From contig JBDHKD010000006.1 of assembly GCA_039586575.1 (NCBI GenBank), forward strand, positions 1-64,000: a stretch of DNA of 64,000 nt, in the 5' to 3' direction. The translations under genes were made by a program, and so were the position numbers. Shown here in pieces: positions 53,190 through 62,596 of this stretch. Under the pieces are notes generated by a model, which made no database searches, was not told the origin of the DNA, and worked only from the letters and a program-made list of their open reading frames with translations. Positions within the stretch are counted from its first letter, which is position 1, and the number at the start of each line of letters is the position of its first letter. This DNA is from G020344215 sp039586575 (lineage in GTDB: Bacteria; Gemmatimonadota; Gemmatimonadetes; Palauibacterales; KS3-K002).

Positions 53190-55475
53190 ATGCATATCCG
53201 ACGCGAAGAGGCGCTGGCCTACCACTCAGAGGGTCGGCCGGGCAAGATCGCATTGCAGGTCACCAAGCCGTGTAACACGCAGCGCGACTTGTCGCTGGCC
53301 TACACGCCCGGGGTGGCGGAGCCGTGCCGGGACATACACAAGGACAAGGACGCCGTCTTCAAGTACACGGCGCGGGGCAACCTGGTCGCGGTCGTCTCCA
53401 ACGGGACCGCGGTCCTGGGCCTCGGCCGGATTGGTGCGTTGGCCTCCAAGCCGGTCATGGAGGGGAAGGGCGTACTCTTCAAGCGGTTTGCGGACATCGA
53501 CGTCTTCGATCTCGAGGTCGGCAGCGAGGATCCCGAAGACATGATCCGCTTCTGCGAGCTGCTCGAGCCGACGGTCGGCGGCATCAACCTGGAGGACATC
53601 GCCGCGCCCGACTGTTTCTACATCGAGAAGACGCTGATCGAGCGGCTCAACATACCGGTCTTCCACGATGACCAGCACGGGACGGCGATCATCAGCGGCG
53701 CCGGGCTGGTGAACGCTCTGGAGATCGCGGGCAAGGATATCGCCGAGGTACGGATCGTGGTGAGCGGTGCCGGCGCCTCCGGCATCGCCTGTGCCGAGCA
53801 CTACATCTCGCTGGGAGCCAAGCGCGAGAACATCTTCATGTGCGACTCGCGCGGTGTCATCCACTCCGAGCGGGACAACCTGAACCCCTACAAGGAGCGT
53901 TTCGCCCACAAGACCAAGTGGCGCACGCTGGCCGACGCGTTGAAGGGGGCCGATGTGTTCGTCGGGCTCTCCCAGCCCGGCGTGATCAGCGGGGACGACC
54001 TGAAGACGATGGCCGATAGCCCCGTCGTCTTTGCCATGGCCAACCCGGATCCGGAGATCCTTCCCGAAGAAGCGTTCAAGGCGCGCGACGACATCATCAT
54101 GGCGACGGGGCGCTCCGACTACCCAAACCAGGTGAACAACGTCCTCGGCTTCCCCTTCATCTTCCGCGGCGCGCTCGACGCCCGGGCCAGGAAGACCAAC
54201 GAGGAGATGAAGATGGCGGCCACCCACGCGCTAGCCAACCTGACGCGAGAGCCGGTGCCCGAGGAGGTGGCGCGCGCCTACGGCGTCCAGAAGCTCGCCT
54301 TCGGCCGTGACTATATCATCCCGAAGCCGATCGACTCCCGCGTCCTGCTCTGGGAAGCCCCCGCCGTCGCCAAGGCCGCCATGGACTCGGGCGTCGCCGG
54401 CGTCCAGCTAGACCTCGACGAGTACCGCAATGAGCTTGAGGCCCGGCTCGGCCGCGCCCGCGAGGTCACCCGCAGCATCATCGTCAAGGCTCAGAGCGCG
54501 CCCAAGCTGCAGCGTATCGTCTTACCCGAGGCCACCGACGAACGGATCCTCCACGCGGCGCGGACTTGCCTGGAGGAGAGAATCGCCCAGCCGATTTTCG
54601 TCGGTGATCCAACGCGCATCAAGCGGGCCCTGGAGCAGAACCACATCGAGCTCGACCTCGAGCAAGTCGAGATCGTCAATCCGCTCGACCACCCGCGACG
54701 CAGCGAGTACGTGGATCGGTTCTTCAAGCAGCGGCAGCGCAAAGGTATCACCCGGGCGGAAGCGGAGGAGCACCTCGAGAAACCGATCTACTTCGCCGCC
54801 ATGATGCTGCATGCGGGTGACGCCGACGGCCTGATCGCCGGCGAGGAGATGCACTACCCCGAGGCGCTGCGACCCTGCCTCGAGACCGTCGGCATGAGCC
54901 CCACCGTCCATCATATCGCCGGCCTCTACATGATGGTCCTCGAGAAAGACATCATGTTCTTCGCCGACACCACGGTGAACATTACCCCGGACGCCGAGAC
55001 GCTGGCCGAGACCGCCATCCTCGCGGCGCGCTTCGCCCAGCGCATGGGCGTCGACCCGCGCGTCGCCATGATCTCCTTCTCCAACTTCGGCTCGACGCGC
55101 CACCCCGACGCCCTCAAGGTCGCGCAGGCGGTCGAGATCGTGAAGACCCGCTGTCCCGACCTCGTCATCGACGGCGAGATGCAGGCAGACACGGCCGTAG
55201 TCCCCGAGATTTTGCGCAAGCGCTATCCCTTCAGCCGCCTTCAGGACAGAGCGAACGTCCTGGTCTTCCCCGATCTGGGAGCGTCTAACGCGGCTTACAA
55301 GCTCATGGCTCGCATCGGCGGTGCGACGGCCATCGGACCGATCCTGCTCGGTATGCCGAAGCCGGTGCACATTCTGCAGCGTGGCAGCGACGTACGGGAG
55401 ATCGTGAACCTGACCGCGATCGCCGTCGTCGATGCCCTGGAACGCCAGGCGGAAGAAGCACCGCTCCTGGCATGA
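53190..55475 (+). CDS. maeB: NADP-dependent malic enzyme with phosphotransacetylase-like domain
   Basis: This 761-residue fusion oxidises and decarboxylates malate to pyruvate. The malic domain (residues 1-420) has LAYTPGVAEPCRDI, DIDVFDLEVGS and FHDDQHGTAIISGAGL. The NAD(P) fold reads VVSGAGASGIACAEHY. The C-terminal 330 residues are the phosphotransacetylase-like domain (IVLPEATDERILHAARTCLE...PKPVHILQRGSDVREIVN), which in MaeB is regulatory. The ATG at 53190 follows CCAGGAAC. The frame continues upstream, but this start matches the family. Confidence 0.95.
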   Translation: MHIRREEALAYHSEGRPGKIALQVTKPCNTQRDLSLAYTPGVAEPCRDIHKDKDAVFKYTARGNLVAVVSNGTAVLGLGRIGALASKPVMEGKGVLFKRFADIDVFDLEVGSEDPEDMIRFCELLEPTVGGINLEDIAAPDCFYIEKTLIERLNIPVFHDDQHGTAIISGAGLVNALEIAGKDIAEVRIVVSGAGASGIACAEHYISLGAKRENIFMCDSRGVIHSERDNLNPYKERFAHKTKWRTLADALKGADVFVGLSQPGVISGDDLKTMADSPVVFAMANPDPEILPEEAFKARDDIIMATGRSDYPNQVNNVLGFPFIFRGALDARARKTNEEMKMAATHALANLTREPVPEEVARAYGVQKLAFGRDYIIPKPIDSRVLLWEAPAVAKAAMDSGVAGVQLDLDEYRNELEARLGRAREVTRSIIVKAQSAPKLQRIVLPEATDERILHAARTCLEERIAQPIFVGDPTRIKRALEQNHIELDLEQVEIVNPLDHPRRSEYVDRFFKQRQRKGITRAEAEEHLEKPIYFAAMMLHAGDADGLIAGEEMHYPEALRPCLETVGMSPTVHHIAGLYMMVLEKDIMFFADTTVNITPDAETLAETAILAARFAQRMGVDPRVAMISFSNFGSTRHPDALKVAQAVEIVKTRCPDLVIDGEMQADTAVVPEILRKRYPFSRLQDRANVLVFPDLGASNAAYKLMARIGGATAIGPILLGMPKPVHILQRGSDVREIVNLTAIAVVDALERQAEEAPLLA

Positions 55476-55686
55476 CGGGCGGGAACTGATCGCCCCGGCG
55501 CCGGCACCCTGAATGGGGTAATATGCCCCCAGCAGGAGAGCCGACAGCTGGGGCGCCGGCCCCGGTCGGCCCACACAAGTCACCGTTTTCCAACCACTTG
55601 CACCCTGGGTGCCGGTTGCGGCCCCGATTTCGCATCGTAGGGGATGGCTAGCCAGATCTTGCTCGTCCTCAGGGGAGGTCAGCGCC

Positions 55687-55941
55687 ATGGCCATGATGAT
55701 CACCGATGAATGCATCGATTGTGGGGCCTGCCTGCCGGTTTGCCCGAACGAGGCCGTCAACGAGGGCTTGGCCACCGACGTGCCGGTATACTGGATCGAT
55801 GTCGAGCGGTGCACGGAATGCATCGGCGCCCACGACACGCCGCAGTGCCTGGAAGTCTGCCCGGTCGAGTGCATCGTCCAGAACCCGGACTATCAGGAGA
55901 CGCAAGACGAGCTCTTGGAGAAGTACAAGAGCCTGCACTGA
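55687..55941 (+). CDS. ferredoxin, 2[4Fe-4S] (YfhL type)
   Basis: This 84-residue electron carrier has the first cluster motif CIDCGACLPVCPNEAV and the second CTECIGAHDTPQCLEVCPVECIV. The second motif has the eight-residue insertion between Cys 2 and Cys 3 found in YfhL/Allochromatium-type ferredoxins, giving one low-potential cluster. AGGGGAGG precedes the ATG at 55687. The 211 bases upstream hold hairpins but no gene. Confidence 0.95.
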   Translation: MAMMITDECIDCGACLPVCPNEAVNEGLATDVPVYWIDVERCTECIGAHDTPQCLEVCPVECIVQNPDYQETQDELLEKYKSLH

Positions 55942-56072
55942 GAGACGGGCGGCTTCGCGCGACGGCCGCACCTCCGCAACGCAGCGCGGTGGGGGAGCGG
56001 CCGTGCTCATTGGAGCAAGCTCGCAGCCGGAGCTTGCGGTTCACGAATGAGTCACCAGCTTGATTGGCGATC

Positions 56073-57398
56073 ATGACCGTCATTCGCGATCCGATCTGGA
56101 ACAACATCTGGATCGAGCCGTCGGCCCTGCAGCTGGTCGACACACCTGCCTTCCAGCGGCTGCGCCGGGTCAAACAGTTGGGATTGGCCTATCTGGTTTA
56201 TCCGGGGGCCATCCACACCCGGTTCGACCACGCTCTCGGCGTCTACCATCTCACGGGCCGTGCCCTGCGGCGTCTCGAGGCTTCCGGCCAGCTTGCCGCG
56301 GTTTCTGAGGAGAAGCGCGCCGTCCTGCGTTTGGCCGGCCTACTCCACGACATCGGGCACTATCCCTTCAGCCATACGCTCGAGGAACTGGAGATCGGCC
56401 TCGTGCCGGAGGACCATGAGCAGCTGGCCGGGCAGTTTCTCGCGGACCCCGAGGTGGCCGGCGCCCTGGAGCCGCTGGGCTCGGATGTCGCCCAGGCCGT
56501 CCACGCCCTGATCCTCGGCCGCTCCGAGAGCCCGCTGCAGGGGCTCGTCTCGGGCTCGTTGGACCTCGACAAGATCGAGTACCTGACCCGAGACGCTACC
56601 TTCTGCGGGGTCCCCTATGGCGAGATCGATGTGGACCGGCTGCTCGACTCGTTCCGCTTGCTGCGCGATCCGCTGAGCGGCCGCCTCGAGGTCGGGGTCG
56701 CCGCGCAGGGAGTGTCGGCGCTCGAGTCGCTGCTCTTCGCCAGATACCAGATGTTCCGCAACGTCTACTGGCACCACGCCGTTCGGGCCGCTTCCGTCGT
56801 ATTTCAGCGGTTGATCCGAGAAGCGCTGACGGGCGGCTGGGCGACGCGGGAACATATCGTGGGGTCGGGGGACGAAGAGCTGCTGAGCGTTCTCGAACGT
56901 CTGGCGGCGGCCAGCGATGGCGAAAGCGCGCGCCGGGCCAGGGAATGGTATATCCCGGCCCTCAGACACCGCCGCTTGCCGAAGCGGGCCGCTGAATGGT
57001 CGGGTGACTCGCTCTCCGATGCCCTGAGCCGGCTGGGCCGGCGCGAGGTCGCCCCGTGGTTCCAGGCGCGGCCCGATCTCAGGGCAGCGCTGGAGGATCA
57101 CCTGGCGATCGAACTGGGCATCGAGCCCGGCTGCCTGTTCATCGACTACCCGGCCAAGGCCGGCTTGCTGGAGCTGGACCTGCTGATGCTCGGCCGCGAC
57201 GCGGTCGTGCAGCGACTCACCTCCGCCGGTCGCGCCGGCCTCATCGACTTGCCGCGCCTCGGACGCGATCTCTACCACGCAGCGCGCGTCATGCGTGTTT
57301 TCAGCTGGCCGCGCACCGAGCTCCGGCGGCCGGAACGCGTGCTCGAGCTGGTGACCGCGCCGCAGGAGGATATCCTCGCACTGCTCGGCCTACCGTGA
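56073..57398 (+). CDS. HD-domain phosphohydrolase (COG1078, dNTPase-like)
   Basis: This is a 441-residue metal-dependent phosphohydrolase. The start IRDPIWNNIWIEPSALQLVDTPAFQRLRRVKQLG is that of the SAMHD1/EF1143-like group. HTRFDHALGVYHLTGR and LLHDIGHYPFSHTLEEL hold the metal-binding His and Asp. Relatives hydrolyse dNTPs. The gene follows the ferredoxin gene after 131 nt containing a GCAAGCTC/GAGCTTGC hairpin. The TTG at 56064 is a possible alternative start. Confidence 0.9.
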   Translation: MTVIRDPIWNNIWIEPSALQLVDTPAFQRLRRVKQLGLAYLVYPGAIHTRFDHALGVYHLTGRALRRLEASGQLAAVSEEKRAVLRLAGLLHDIGHYPFSHTLEELEIGLVPEDHEQLAGQFLADPEVAGALEPLGSDVAQAVHALILGRSESPLQGLVSGSLDLDKIEYLTRDATFCGVPYGEIDVDRLLDSFRLLRDPLSGRLEVGVAAQGVSALESLLFARYQMFRNVYWHHAVRAASVVFQRLIREALTGGWATREHIVGSGDEELLSVLERLAAASDGESARRAREWYIPALRHRRLPKRAAEWSGDSLSDALSRLGRREVAPWFQARPDLRAALEDHLAIELGIEPGCLFIDYPAKAGLLELDLLMLGRDAVVQRLTSAGRAGLIDLPRLGRDLYHAARVMRVFSWPRTELRRPERVLELVTAPQEDILALLGLP

Positions 57399-57439
57399 CC
57401 TCTTGTTCGTTGGGAAGACGAGACCGCCGCCGGCTGGCC

Positions 57440-58180
57440 CTACTCGCTGATCCTGACCAGTACAGCCGTGATGTTGTCCATGCCGCCGGCCTCGTTGGCG
57501 GCATCGATCAGCGCCTCGGCGATCTCCTGTAGATTCTTGCCACGCGTCTCCAGGATCTCCTGGATCGCGTCGTCCGGAAGCATCCCGCTGAGCCCGTCAG
57601 AGCACAGCAAGAAGAGGTCGCCCGACTCCACCGTGTCACCGTACGCGTCGACGTCGACGCTCAACTCGGTACCCAGGGCCCGGGTCAGAATGTGGGAGAG
57701 CGGATGATCGCGGGCCTGCTCCGGGGTCAGGGCACCCCGATCGACCTGCTGCTGGACGACCGTGTGGTCTCGGGTGATCTGGCTGAGAGTGCCGTCCCGC
57801 AGCAGATAGCCACGGCTGTCACCCACCTGGTCCATCAGGTAGCCCGTGCCTGGAACCAGGGCCAGCAGGGTCAGGGTGGTCCCCATGCCCCGCTTCTCCG
57901 GCTCGTTGTCGGCCCGCTCCAGGATCGCCCGGTTGGCCTCCTCGATCAGCTCCAGAACACGGTTCTCCAGCTCCGCGCCCGCCAGGCCCTGAGCGATGGC
58001 CTCGCTGACGCCGGGCCCCACCGTGTCGGTGACAATCTGGCTGGCGACCTCGCCAGCCACATGGCCACCCATGCCGTCAGCCACGATGAACACGCCATGC
58101 TCGGCGTTCGCGAAAAGCGTGTCCTCGTTGCCCTGACGGACCTTGCCTACGTCGCTCTTACCCGCGTATTCCCACTCCAT
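57440..58180 (-). CDS. PP2C-family Ser/Thr protein phosphatase
   Basis: This 246-residue phosphatase has the sequence of PP2C motifs in order: SDVGKVRQGNEDTLFA, FIVADGMGGHVAGEVAS, DSRGYLLRDG, LLCSDGLSGML and GGMDNITAVLVRI. The Asp residues bind two metal ions. It removes phosphate from Ser/Thr-kinase targets; no kinase is nearby, but the FHA protein at 10896 is a plausible partner of the same signalling type (inference). It is convergent with the HD gene 41 nt away. Confidence 0.95.
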   Translation of the reverse strand: MEWEYAGKSDVGKVRQGNEDTLFANAEHGVFIVADGMGGHVAGEVASQIVTDTVGPGVSEAIAQGLAGAELENRVLELIEEANRAILERADNEPEKRGMGTTLTLLALVPGTGYLMDQVGDSRGYLLRDGTLSQITRDHTVVQQQVDRGALTPEQARDHPLSHILTRALGTELSVDVDAYGDTVESGDLFLLCSDGLSGMLPDDAIQEILETRGKNLQEIAEALIDAANEAGGMDNITAVLVRISE

Positions 58181-58555
58181 TGGGCCTCCACCCCTTCAAC
58201 CGCCTGGGGGGTGACAACTTAGCGTTTAAGACGCCGCCTTGTCCATGCCAATGCCCGCCCCCACCGGGCGCCGATCAGCCGATTTCTCTTCGATTCGTCT
58301 CGATAACCTCGGGCGCGCCAAGGATGACAGTTCGCCGCCTGGCCGAGATCGACGCCGAGTCAATCTCGGACTGCCCGTTTCCCGATTCAAACGACCCGAT
58401 TCGGGGGAATGGGACGCTCGAGCGAGCCATGGCTGGCATCGGTGCGCCGCACGAGGACGATAGGGTCTATCAACATTTCGCCGACGCCCCGCGTAAGGTT
58501 GGTTACACCCGGCTGCGGATCAAGATCCTCCCCGCAAACGATCCGCGCCGACAAC
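58181..58555. other. gene-free region upstream of the phosphatase
   Basis: These 375 bases separate two leftward genes. No gene with a ribosome-binding site is visible. A rightward open frame from ATG 58324 exists, but it runs into the antisense of the next gene and looks like chance. The phosphatase promoter should lie here. Confidence 0.4.
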
Positions 58556-60847
58556 CTAGCGCCGCCGCCCGCCGCCGCGCGGAGCGCTCCGCGTCGTGCT
58601 CCGACTGCGCTGGTAGTTCTGCGTTCGCTGCGCGCCGCGCTGCCGGTTCTGGTACTCGCGATTCAGGTTGCCGCTGCGGTCCGGCGTGGTCGCCCGCGTC
58701 GACGGCTGCTGCTGCGTGCGCGGTTGTTGCTGAGTACGCGGTTGCTGCTGAACGCGCGGTTGCTGCTCGCGGTTGAGGTCCCGGCTGCGATCCTGTGGCT
58801 GACCCTCCACCGCCGAGCGATCCGCTGAGCTCCAGCCGCTTCCGCCGCGCGTCTGCCAGCTCCCGTCCGAGTCCCGCCGGTAGACGTTCCCATCACGGTC
58901 GGTGTAAACGTTGTTGTCGCGGCCCTGGGAGGGGCGGGCGCGCTCGACCCCGCCTTGCGTCGGCCTCGCAGCGCCGGCTGCCCCTCTTCGCTGGTCCATC
59001 TGCGCGCGCGCTGTGCCGCGATCTACGTTGCGCGCCCTGTTGGACGGCCGCGCATAGATGTTGTCTTGACGCTGAGCGGCACGGTACCCAGCGCGATAGC
59101 CGCTACCGTAGCCGCGATGATAGCCACGGTGGTAGCCGTGGCGGTAGCCACCCGGGCCCCACCAACCGCCCGGGTAGTAGCGATATGGCGGCCGGGAGTA
59201 GAAGCCGAAGTGGAAGGGACCATAGCTGAAGCCGAAGCCAAAGCTCCAACCGTACCAGGGATTGTAGTGCACGCGGAAGCCATAGGTCACCGGCCGCGGA
59301 TAGTAATAGTGCGGACCGACCCATGGGCTGTAGTAGTAGCCCGTCCCGTACACCACGGTCGTGTGATAGACGTAGCTGCCGGTATAGCCGGAGGTGTAGC
59401 CGGTGTAAACCGTCTCCGGCGTGTAGTCGTAGATGAAGACGTACTTCGTATTGTAGACCGGGCTGTCCGGTGGAATGTTCTCGATCTCCTCCGGTATCTC
59501 CAGCGCCACCCGCCAGGGCCCCAGCGCACTCCCCGCCTCGTACCACACCGCCTCATGGCAGGCGTAGTACTTCGAGCCCGCCTGCACGACCGAGTACTCG
59601 GTGTTGGCGGCATACTGCAGGCTGGTGCCCTCGATCGGCTCGAACTGTGGGTCGCCGTCGTACTCCACCTCGATGGTGGCATCACGCTTGATCGCCGCAG
59701 TCTGCGGGATCTGGGTGTCGAGCACCGCATCCAGCGCCTGATCGGTACCCGCCACATAGCTCAGGACGCTGCCGCGCGCCGACTCCGGCGGTATCCTGGC
59801 GAAGTCCGCCGGCAACGAATCCGACGCCGCGAACGCCCACGGCCCCTGCAGGCTGCCGGCGGAGTACCAGCGGCCGGCCAGCACGATGAAGTACTGCTGG
59901 GACTCAATCTCCATGAACACATCGCTCTCGGTATTGCTGACGTAGAGGAGATCGGTGCCCTCGATCGAGGTGAACTGCGGGCGGCCATCGAAGATGATCA
60001 GCTCTGTGGGCTCCGTGGCGACGATGATGCGCAAGTCCTCGATATCGATATCGATCTCCTCGGCCTCCGCTTCGCCCTCCGCCTCCGCTTCGCCCTCCGC
60101 CTCCGCCACCGCCTCCGCCGTATCCGGCGGGATCAGGGACGCCACCTTGTCCGGCGTCCGCTCCGACAACGCCCAAGGCCCCATGACGTCCGCCGCGGCG
60201 AACCAGGTCTCTTCCCCGGCGTACAGGTAATAAGAGCGCGTGCCGGGGTCGAAGATGATGCTGAACGGGGTGTTCATCACGTACTCGAGGTCGGTGTTCT
60301 CGACGCTCTGCTGCACGGGTTCCCCGTCAACCGTCACCAGGAGCGACGGCTCCTCGACGATGACGATCCTCGGTGGATCGGTCGCCAGGTTGCCTGACAC
60401 CTCTCGCTCATGCTCGCTCAACTCCAGGCCGGTCAGTATGCGGTCCAGCGAAATGACGATGTCCCAGCTCGACATCTCCAACGCCAGGATGTCGGCGAAC
60501 TGCCGCGTCACCTCCTCGCTCGCGTTCGGGAACCGCACCCTCGGTACCTCGACGCTGACCACCGTGACCAGGCGGCTGTCACGGTCCGTCTCCACGAACG
60601 CGTCCAGCCAGACGGCCCCGAACACCGTCTCACCTTCACCCTGCGGCGTCACCGACACCGCCGCCCGCCCCGTGAGGTGGTCGCCCTCGAACGCCTCCAG
60701 CTGCGGCTGGTAGAGCACGACCAAGTAGCCGGCGTGAACGAACTCGCGCGGCCAACCCAGGTCACCTTCGTCGTCCTGCACGGCGCTGGCGTTGGGAATC
60801 GGTGCCAGGGTGGCAAGAACGGTGGTTAGGAGCATCAAGAGATACAT
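58556..60847 (-). CDS. large exported protein with three repeat modules and basic tail
   Basis: This is a 763-residue protein. The signal is MYLLMLLTTVLATLAPIPNASA. Three modules of about 80 residues (from about 185, 285 and 395) each run from VDGEP/FDGRP/YDGDP, through a NT- and YY/YF-containing strand, to WF/WY...GPW and end in IPPD/IPPE. An acidic AEAEGE repeat separates modules 1 and 2. Residues 520-590 are Tyr/Gly/Pro-rich, and the last 150 are Arg/Gln-rich with repeated QQQPR. The layout suits a surface or envelope protein. No known family is clear. The ATG at 60847 gives the signal peptide. Confidence 0.85.
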   Translation of the reverse strand: MYLLMLLTTVLATLAPIPNASAVQDDEGDLGWPREFVHAGYLVVLYQPQLEAFEGDHLTGRAAVSVTPQGEGETVFGAVWLDAFVETDRDSRLVTVVSVEVPRVRFPNASEEVTRQFADILALEMSSWDIVISLDRILTGLELSEHEREVSGNLATDPPRIVIVEEPSLLVTVDGEPVQQSVENTDLEYVMNTPFSIIFDPGTRSYYLYAGEETWFAAADVMGPWALSERTPDKVASLIPPDTAEAVAEAEGEAEAEGEAEAEEIDIDIEDLRIIVATEPTELIIFDGRPQFTSIEGTDLLYVSNTESDVFMEIESQQYFIVLAGRWYSAGSLQGPWAFAASDSLPADFARIPPESARGSVLSYVAGTDQALDAVLDTQIPQTAAIKRDATIEVEYDGDPQFEPIEGTSLQYAANTEYSVVQAGSKYYACHEAVWYEAGSALGPWRVALEIPEEIENIPPDSPVYNTKYVFIYDYTPETVYTGYTSGYTGSYVYHTTVVYGTGYYYSPWVGPHYYYPRPVTYGFRVHYNPWYGWSFGFGFSYGPFHFGFYSRPPYRYYPGGWWGPGGYRHGYHRGYHRGYGSGYRAGYRAAQRQDNIYARPSNRARNVDRGTARAQMDQRRGAAGAARPTQGGVERARPSQGRDNNVYTDRDGNVYRRDSDGSWQTRGGSGWSSADRSAVEGQPQDRSRDLNREQQPRVQQQPRTQQQPRTQQQPSTRATTPDRSGNLNREYQNRQRGAQRTQNYQRSRSTTRSAPRGGGRRR

Positions 60848-61002
60848 GTTCCACTTCTCCGATCGGCTGAGATCGCTGCGCTTATGGTCGGTAAAGGACA
60901 CGCAGCGGCAGGCCCGTGTCAAGCGCGCACCCGTTGCCAGGCCACCCTGCCCACAGTAGTCTCCGCACCGTGCTGAGCCACCGAAAACGGGAAGGAGCTC
61001 CG

Positions 61003-61482
61003 ATGAGCAAGAGGTTGGGTGTACTGGCTATGGTGCTGGCCGTGGGTTGCGTGTCCGGCGCCGAAACCGAGCAACAGCCGGGCGACGAGGAGACGAGTGC
61101 GATGAGCGAAGTCAACGGTCCACCGCCGGTCACGGGCGATACCATCACGACCGCGAGCGGCCTCAAGTACATCGAGATCCAGTCCGGCAGCGGCGCGGCG
61201 GCCGAGCCGGGCCAGACGGTGAGCGTCCACTATACGGGCTGGTTCACCGACGGTCGAAAATTCGACAGCTCGGTCGACGGCGGTCAGCCGTTCAGCTTCA
61301 CCTTGGGCGCCCGCCAAGTTATCGCCGGTTGGGACCAGGGCGTCGCGCTGATGCGCGTTGGCGACAAGCGGCGCTACATCATCCCGCCGGACTTGGCCTA
61401 CGGAGCGCGCGGCCACCCGGCCGGCATCCCACCGAACGCTACGCTGATCTTCGATGTCGAGCTGTTGGGAGTCGGGAACTGA
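61003..61482 (+). CDS. FKBP-type peptidyl-prolyl isomerase lipoprotein
   Basis: This 159-residue protein isomerises Xaa-Pro bonds in the envelope. The signal MSKRLGVLAMVLAVGC ends in a lipobox. The FKBP domain from about residue 48 holds TASGLKYIEIQSGSG, VSVHYTGWFTDGRKFDSSVD, VIAGWDQGVALMRVGDKRRY and IPPNATLIFDVELL, with the active-site aromatic and Asp residues intact. GAAGGAG precedes ATG 61003. Confidence 0.94.
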   Translation: MSKRLGVLAMVLAVGCVSGAETEQQPGDEETSAMSEVNGPPPVTGDTITTASGLKYIEIQSGSGAAAEPGQTVSVHYTGWFTDGRKFDSSVDGGQPFSFTLGARQVIAGWDQGVALMRVGDKRRYIIPPDLAYGARGHPAGIPPNATLIFDVELLGVGN

Positions 61483-61506
61483 CGGGATGGGAGTTGGGGG
61501 AGTAGG

Positions 61507-61639
61507 GGGAGTTTGGGAGCATTGATCCACCTGGGGAGCAATTGAGCAAGGGAGACAATTCAGTTGGGGAGTGACTCCCTCAACTCGCGGTCTCCCTTGC
61601 TGAACTGCTCCCCGGCTCGATCAGCGCTCCCAAACTCCC
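61507..61639. repeat. long imperfect inverted repeat between FKBP and ABC genes
   Basis: The arm 61507-61520 is the exact complement of 61626-61639. Inside it 61533-61555 pairs with 61591-61613 with two mismatches, and a small central hairpin closes the structure. The DNA is built of GGGAG/GGGGAGT words, a low-complexity style like the tracts at 17658 and 23366 but with a different word. Confidence 0.85.
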
Positions 61640-62596
61640 GTGACAACATCTATGAATAGTGCGGTGAGCAGAGCGGTCGCGGTCCGCTGTCAGGGGCTGA
61701 AGAAACGTTACGGCGATGTCGTGGCCGTCGACGGGCTCGACCTCGAAGTCCGCGCCGGCGAGTGCTTCGGACTCCTGGGACCCAACGGGGCGGGCAAGAC
61801 GACCACGGTCGAGATGCTCGAGGGCCTCCTGAAACCCGACGCCGGCGAATTGGAGGTTCTGGGGATGCGTTGGGGGGCGGACGACCGGGCGCTCAGACAG
61901 CGACTCGGCGTACAGCTCCAGGAGACCCAGCTGGCCGAGAAGCTGACCGTCGAGGAGACGCTGCGGCTTTTCCGGAGTTTCTTCGACAAGGGTCGCAGCG
62001 TCGACGAAGTCCTGGGGATCGTCGAGCTGGAAGAGAAGCGATCCGCCTGGGTCTCACGGCTGTCCGGTGGCCAGCAGCAGCGATTGGCGGTCGCCTGCGC
62101 ACTGGTCAGCGAGCCGGAGCTCCTGTTCCTCGACGAGCCGACCACCGGCCTGGACCCACAGTCGCGCCGCCAGCTGTGGAAGCTGGTCCTCGGTTTCAAG
62201 GCCTCCGGCCGCACGGTCTTGTTCACCACCCACTACATGGACGAAGCGCAGCGACTGTGTGATCGCGTCGCCATCATCGATCACGGCCGGGTGATCGCGC
62301 TGGGGACGCCGAGCCAGCTCATCTCGCGCCTCGGCGCCGAGCACGTCGTCGAGATCGCACTCGAGCAGGACGACCCCGCCATCGACGAGTCGCTTGCCCG
62401 AGTGGCGGGCGTGCAGGCCGTGCGGCACGAGGCCGAAGGGATCTTCCTCACCGTCCAGGAAGTGCACCGGACGGTGCCCGCGCTGCTCGCCGCATTACGC
62501 GAGCGGCAGGCCGAGCTGTCGCGGCTCACCACGCACCATGCCACCCTCGAGGACGTCTTCGTCTCACTGACGGGGCGCCACCTGAGAGATGAGTAG
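61640..62596 (+). CDS. ABC-2 exporter ATPase
   Basis: This 318-residue ATPase has Walker A LLGPNGAGKTTTVEMLEGLL, signature LSGGQQQRLAVACAL, Walker B LLFLDEPTTGLD and switch TTHYMDEAQRL. The C-terminal 90 residues are the extra domain of drug/antibiotic exporter ATPases (CcmA/DrrA type). GTG 61640 lies at the very end of the inverted repeat; ATG 61652 is the alternative. The overlap with the permease is 8 nt. Confidence 0.9.
   Translation: MTTSMNSAVSRAVAVRCQGLKKRYGDVVAVDGLDLEVRAGECFGLLGPNGAGKTTTVEMLEGLLKPDAGELEVLGMRWGADDRALRQRLGVQLQETQLAEKLTVEETLRLFRSFFDKGRSVDEVLGIVELEEKRSAWVSRLSGGQQQRLAVACALVSEPELLFLDEPTTGLDPQSRRQLWKLVLGFKASGRTVLFTTHYMDEAQRLCDRVAIIDHGRVIALGTPSQLISRLGAEHVVEIALEQDDPAIDESLARVAGVQAVRHEAEGIFLTVQEVHRTVPALLAALRERQAELSRLTTHHATLEDVFVSLTGRHLRDE

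Noticed and set aside
54522..55874. 450-residue leftward open frame
   Set aside because: It runs opposite the PTA-like domain of the malic enzyme and the ferredoxin gene; no motif or ribosome-binding site.
55942..56072. Intrinsic terminator after the ferredoxin gene
   Set aside because: The GCAAGCTC/GAGCTTGC hairpin has no following T run.
58324..58776. Small rightward gene starting MTVRRLAEID
   Set aside because: It has no ribosome-binding site and runs on into the antisense of the 58556 gene's tail.
58955..60397. 480-residue rightward open frame
   Set aside because: It is antisense to the repeat protein at 58556, which has a signal peptide and modular structure; the antisense frame has low-complexity Arg/Val composition.
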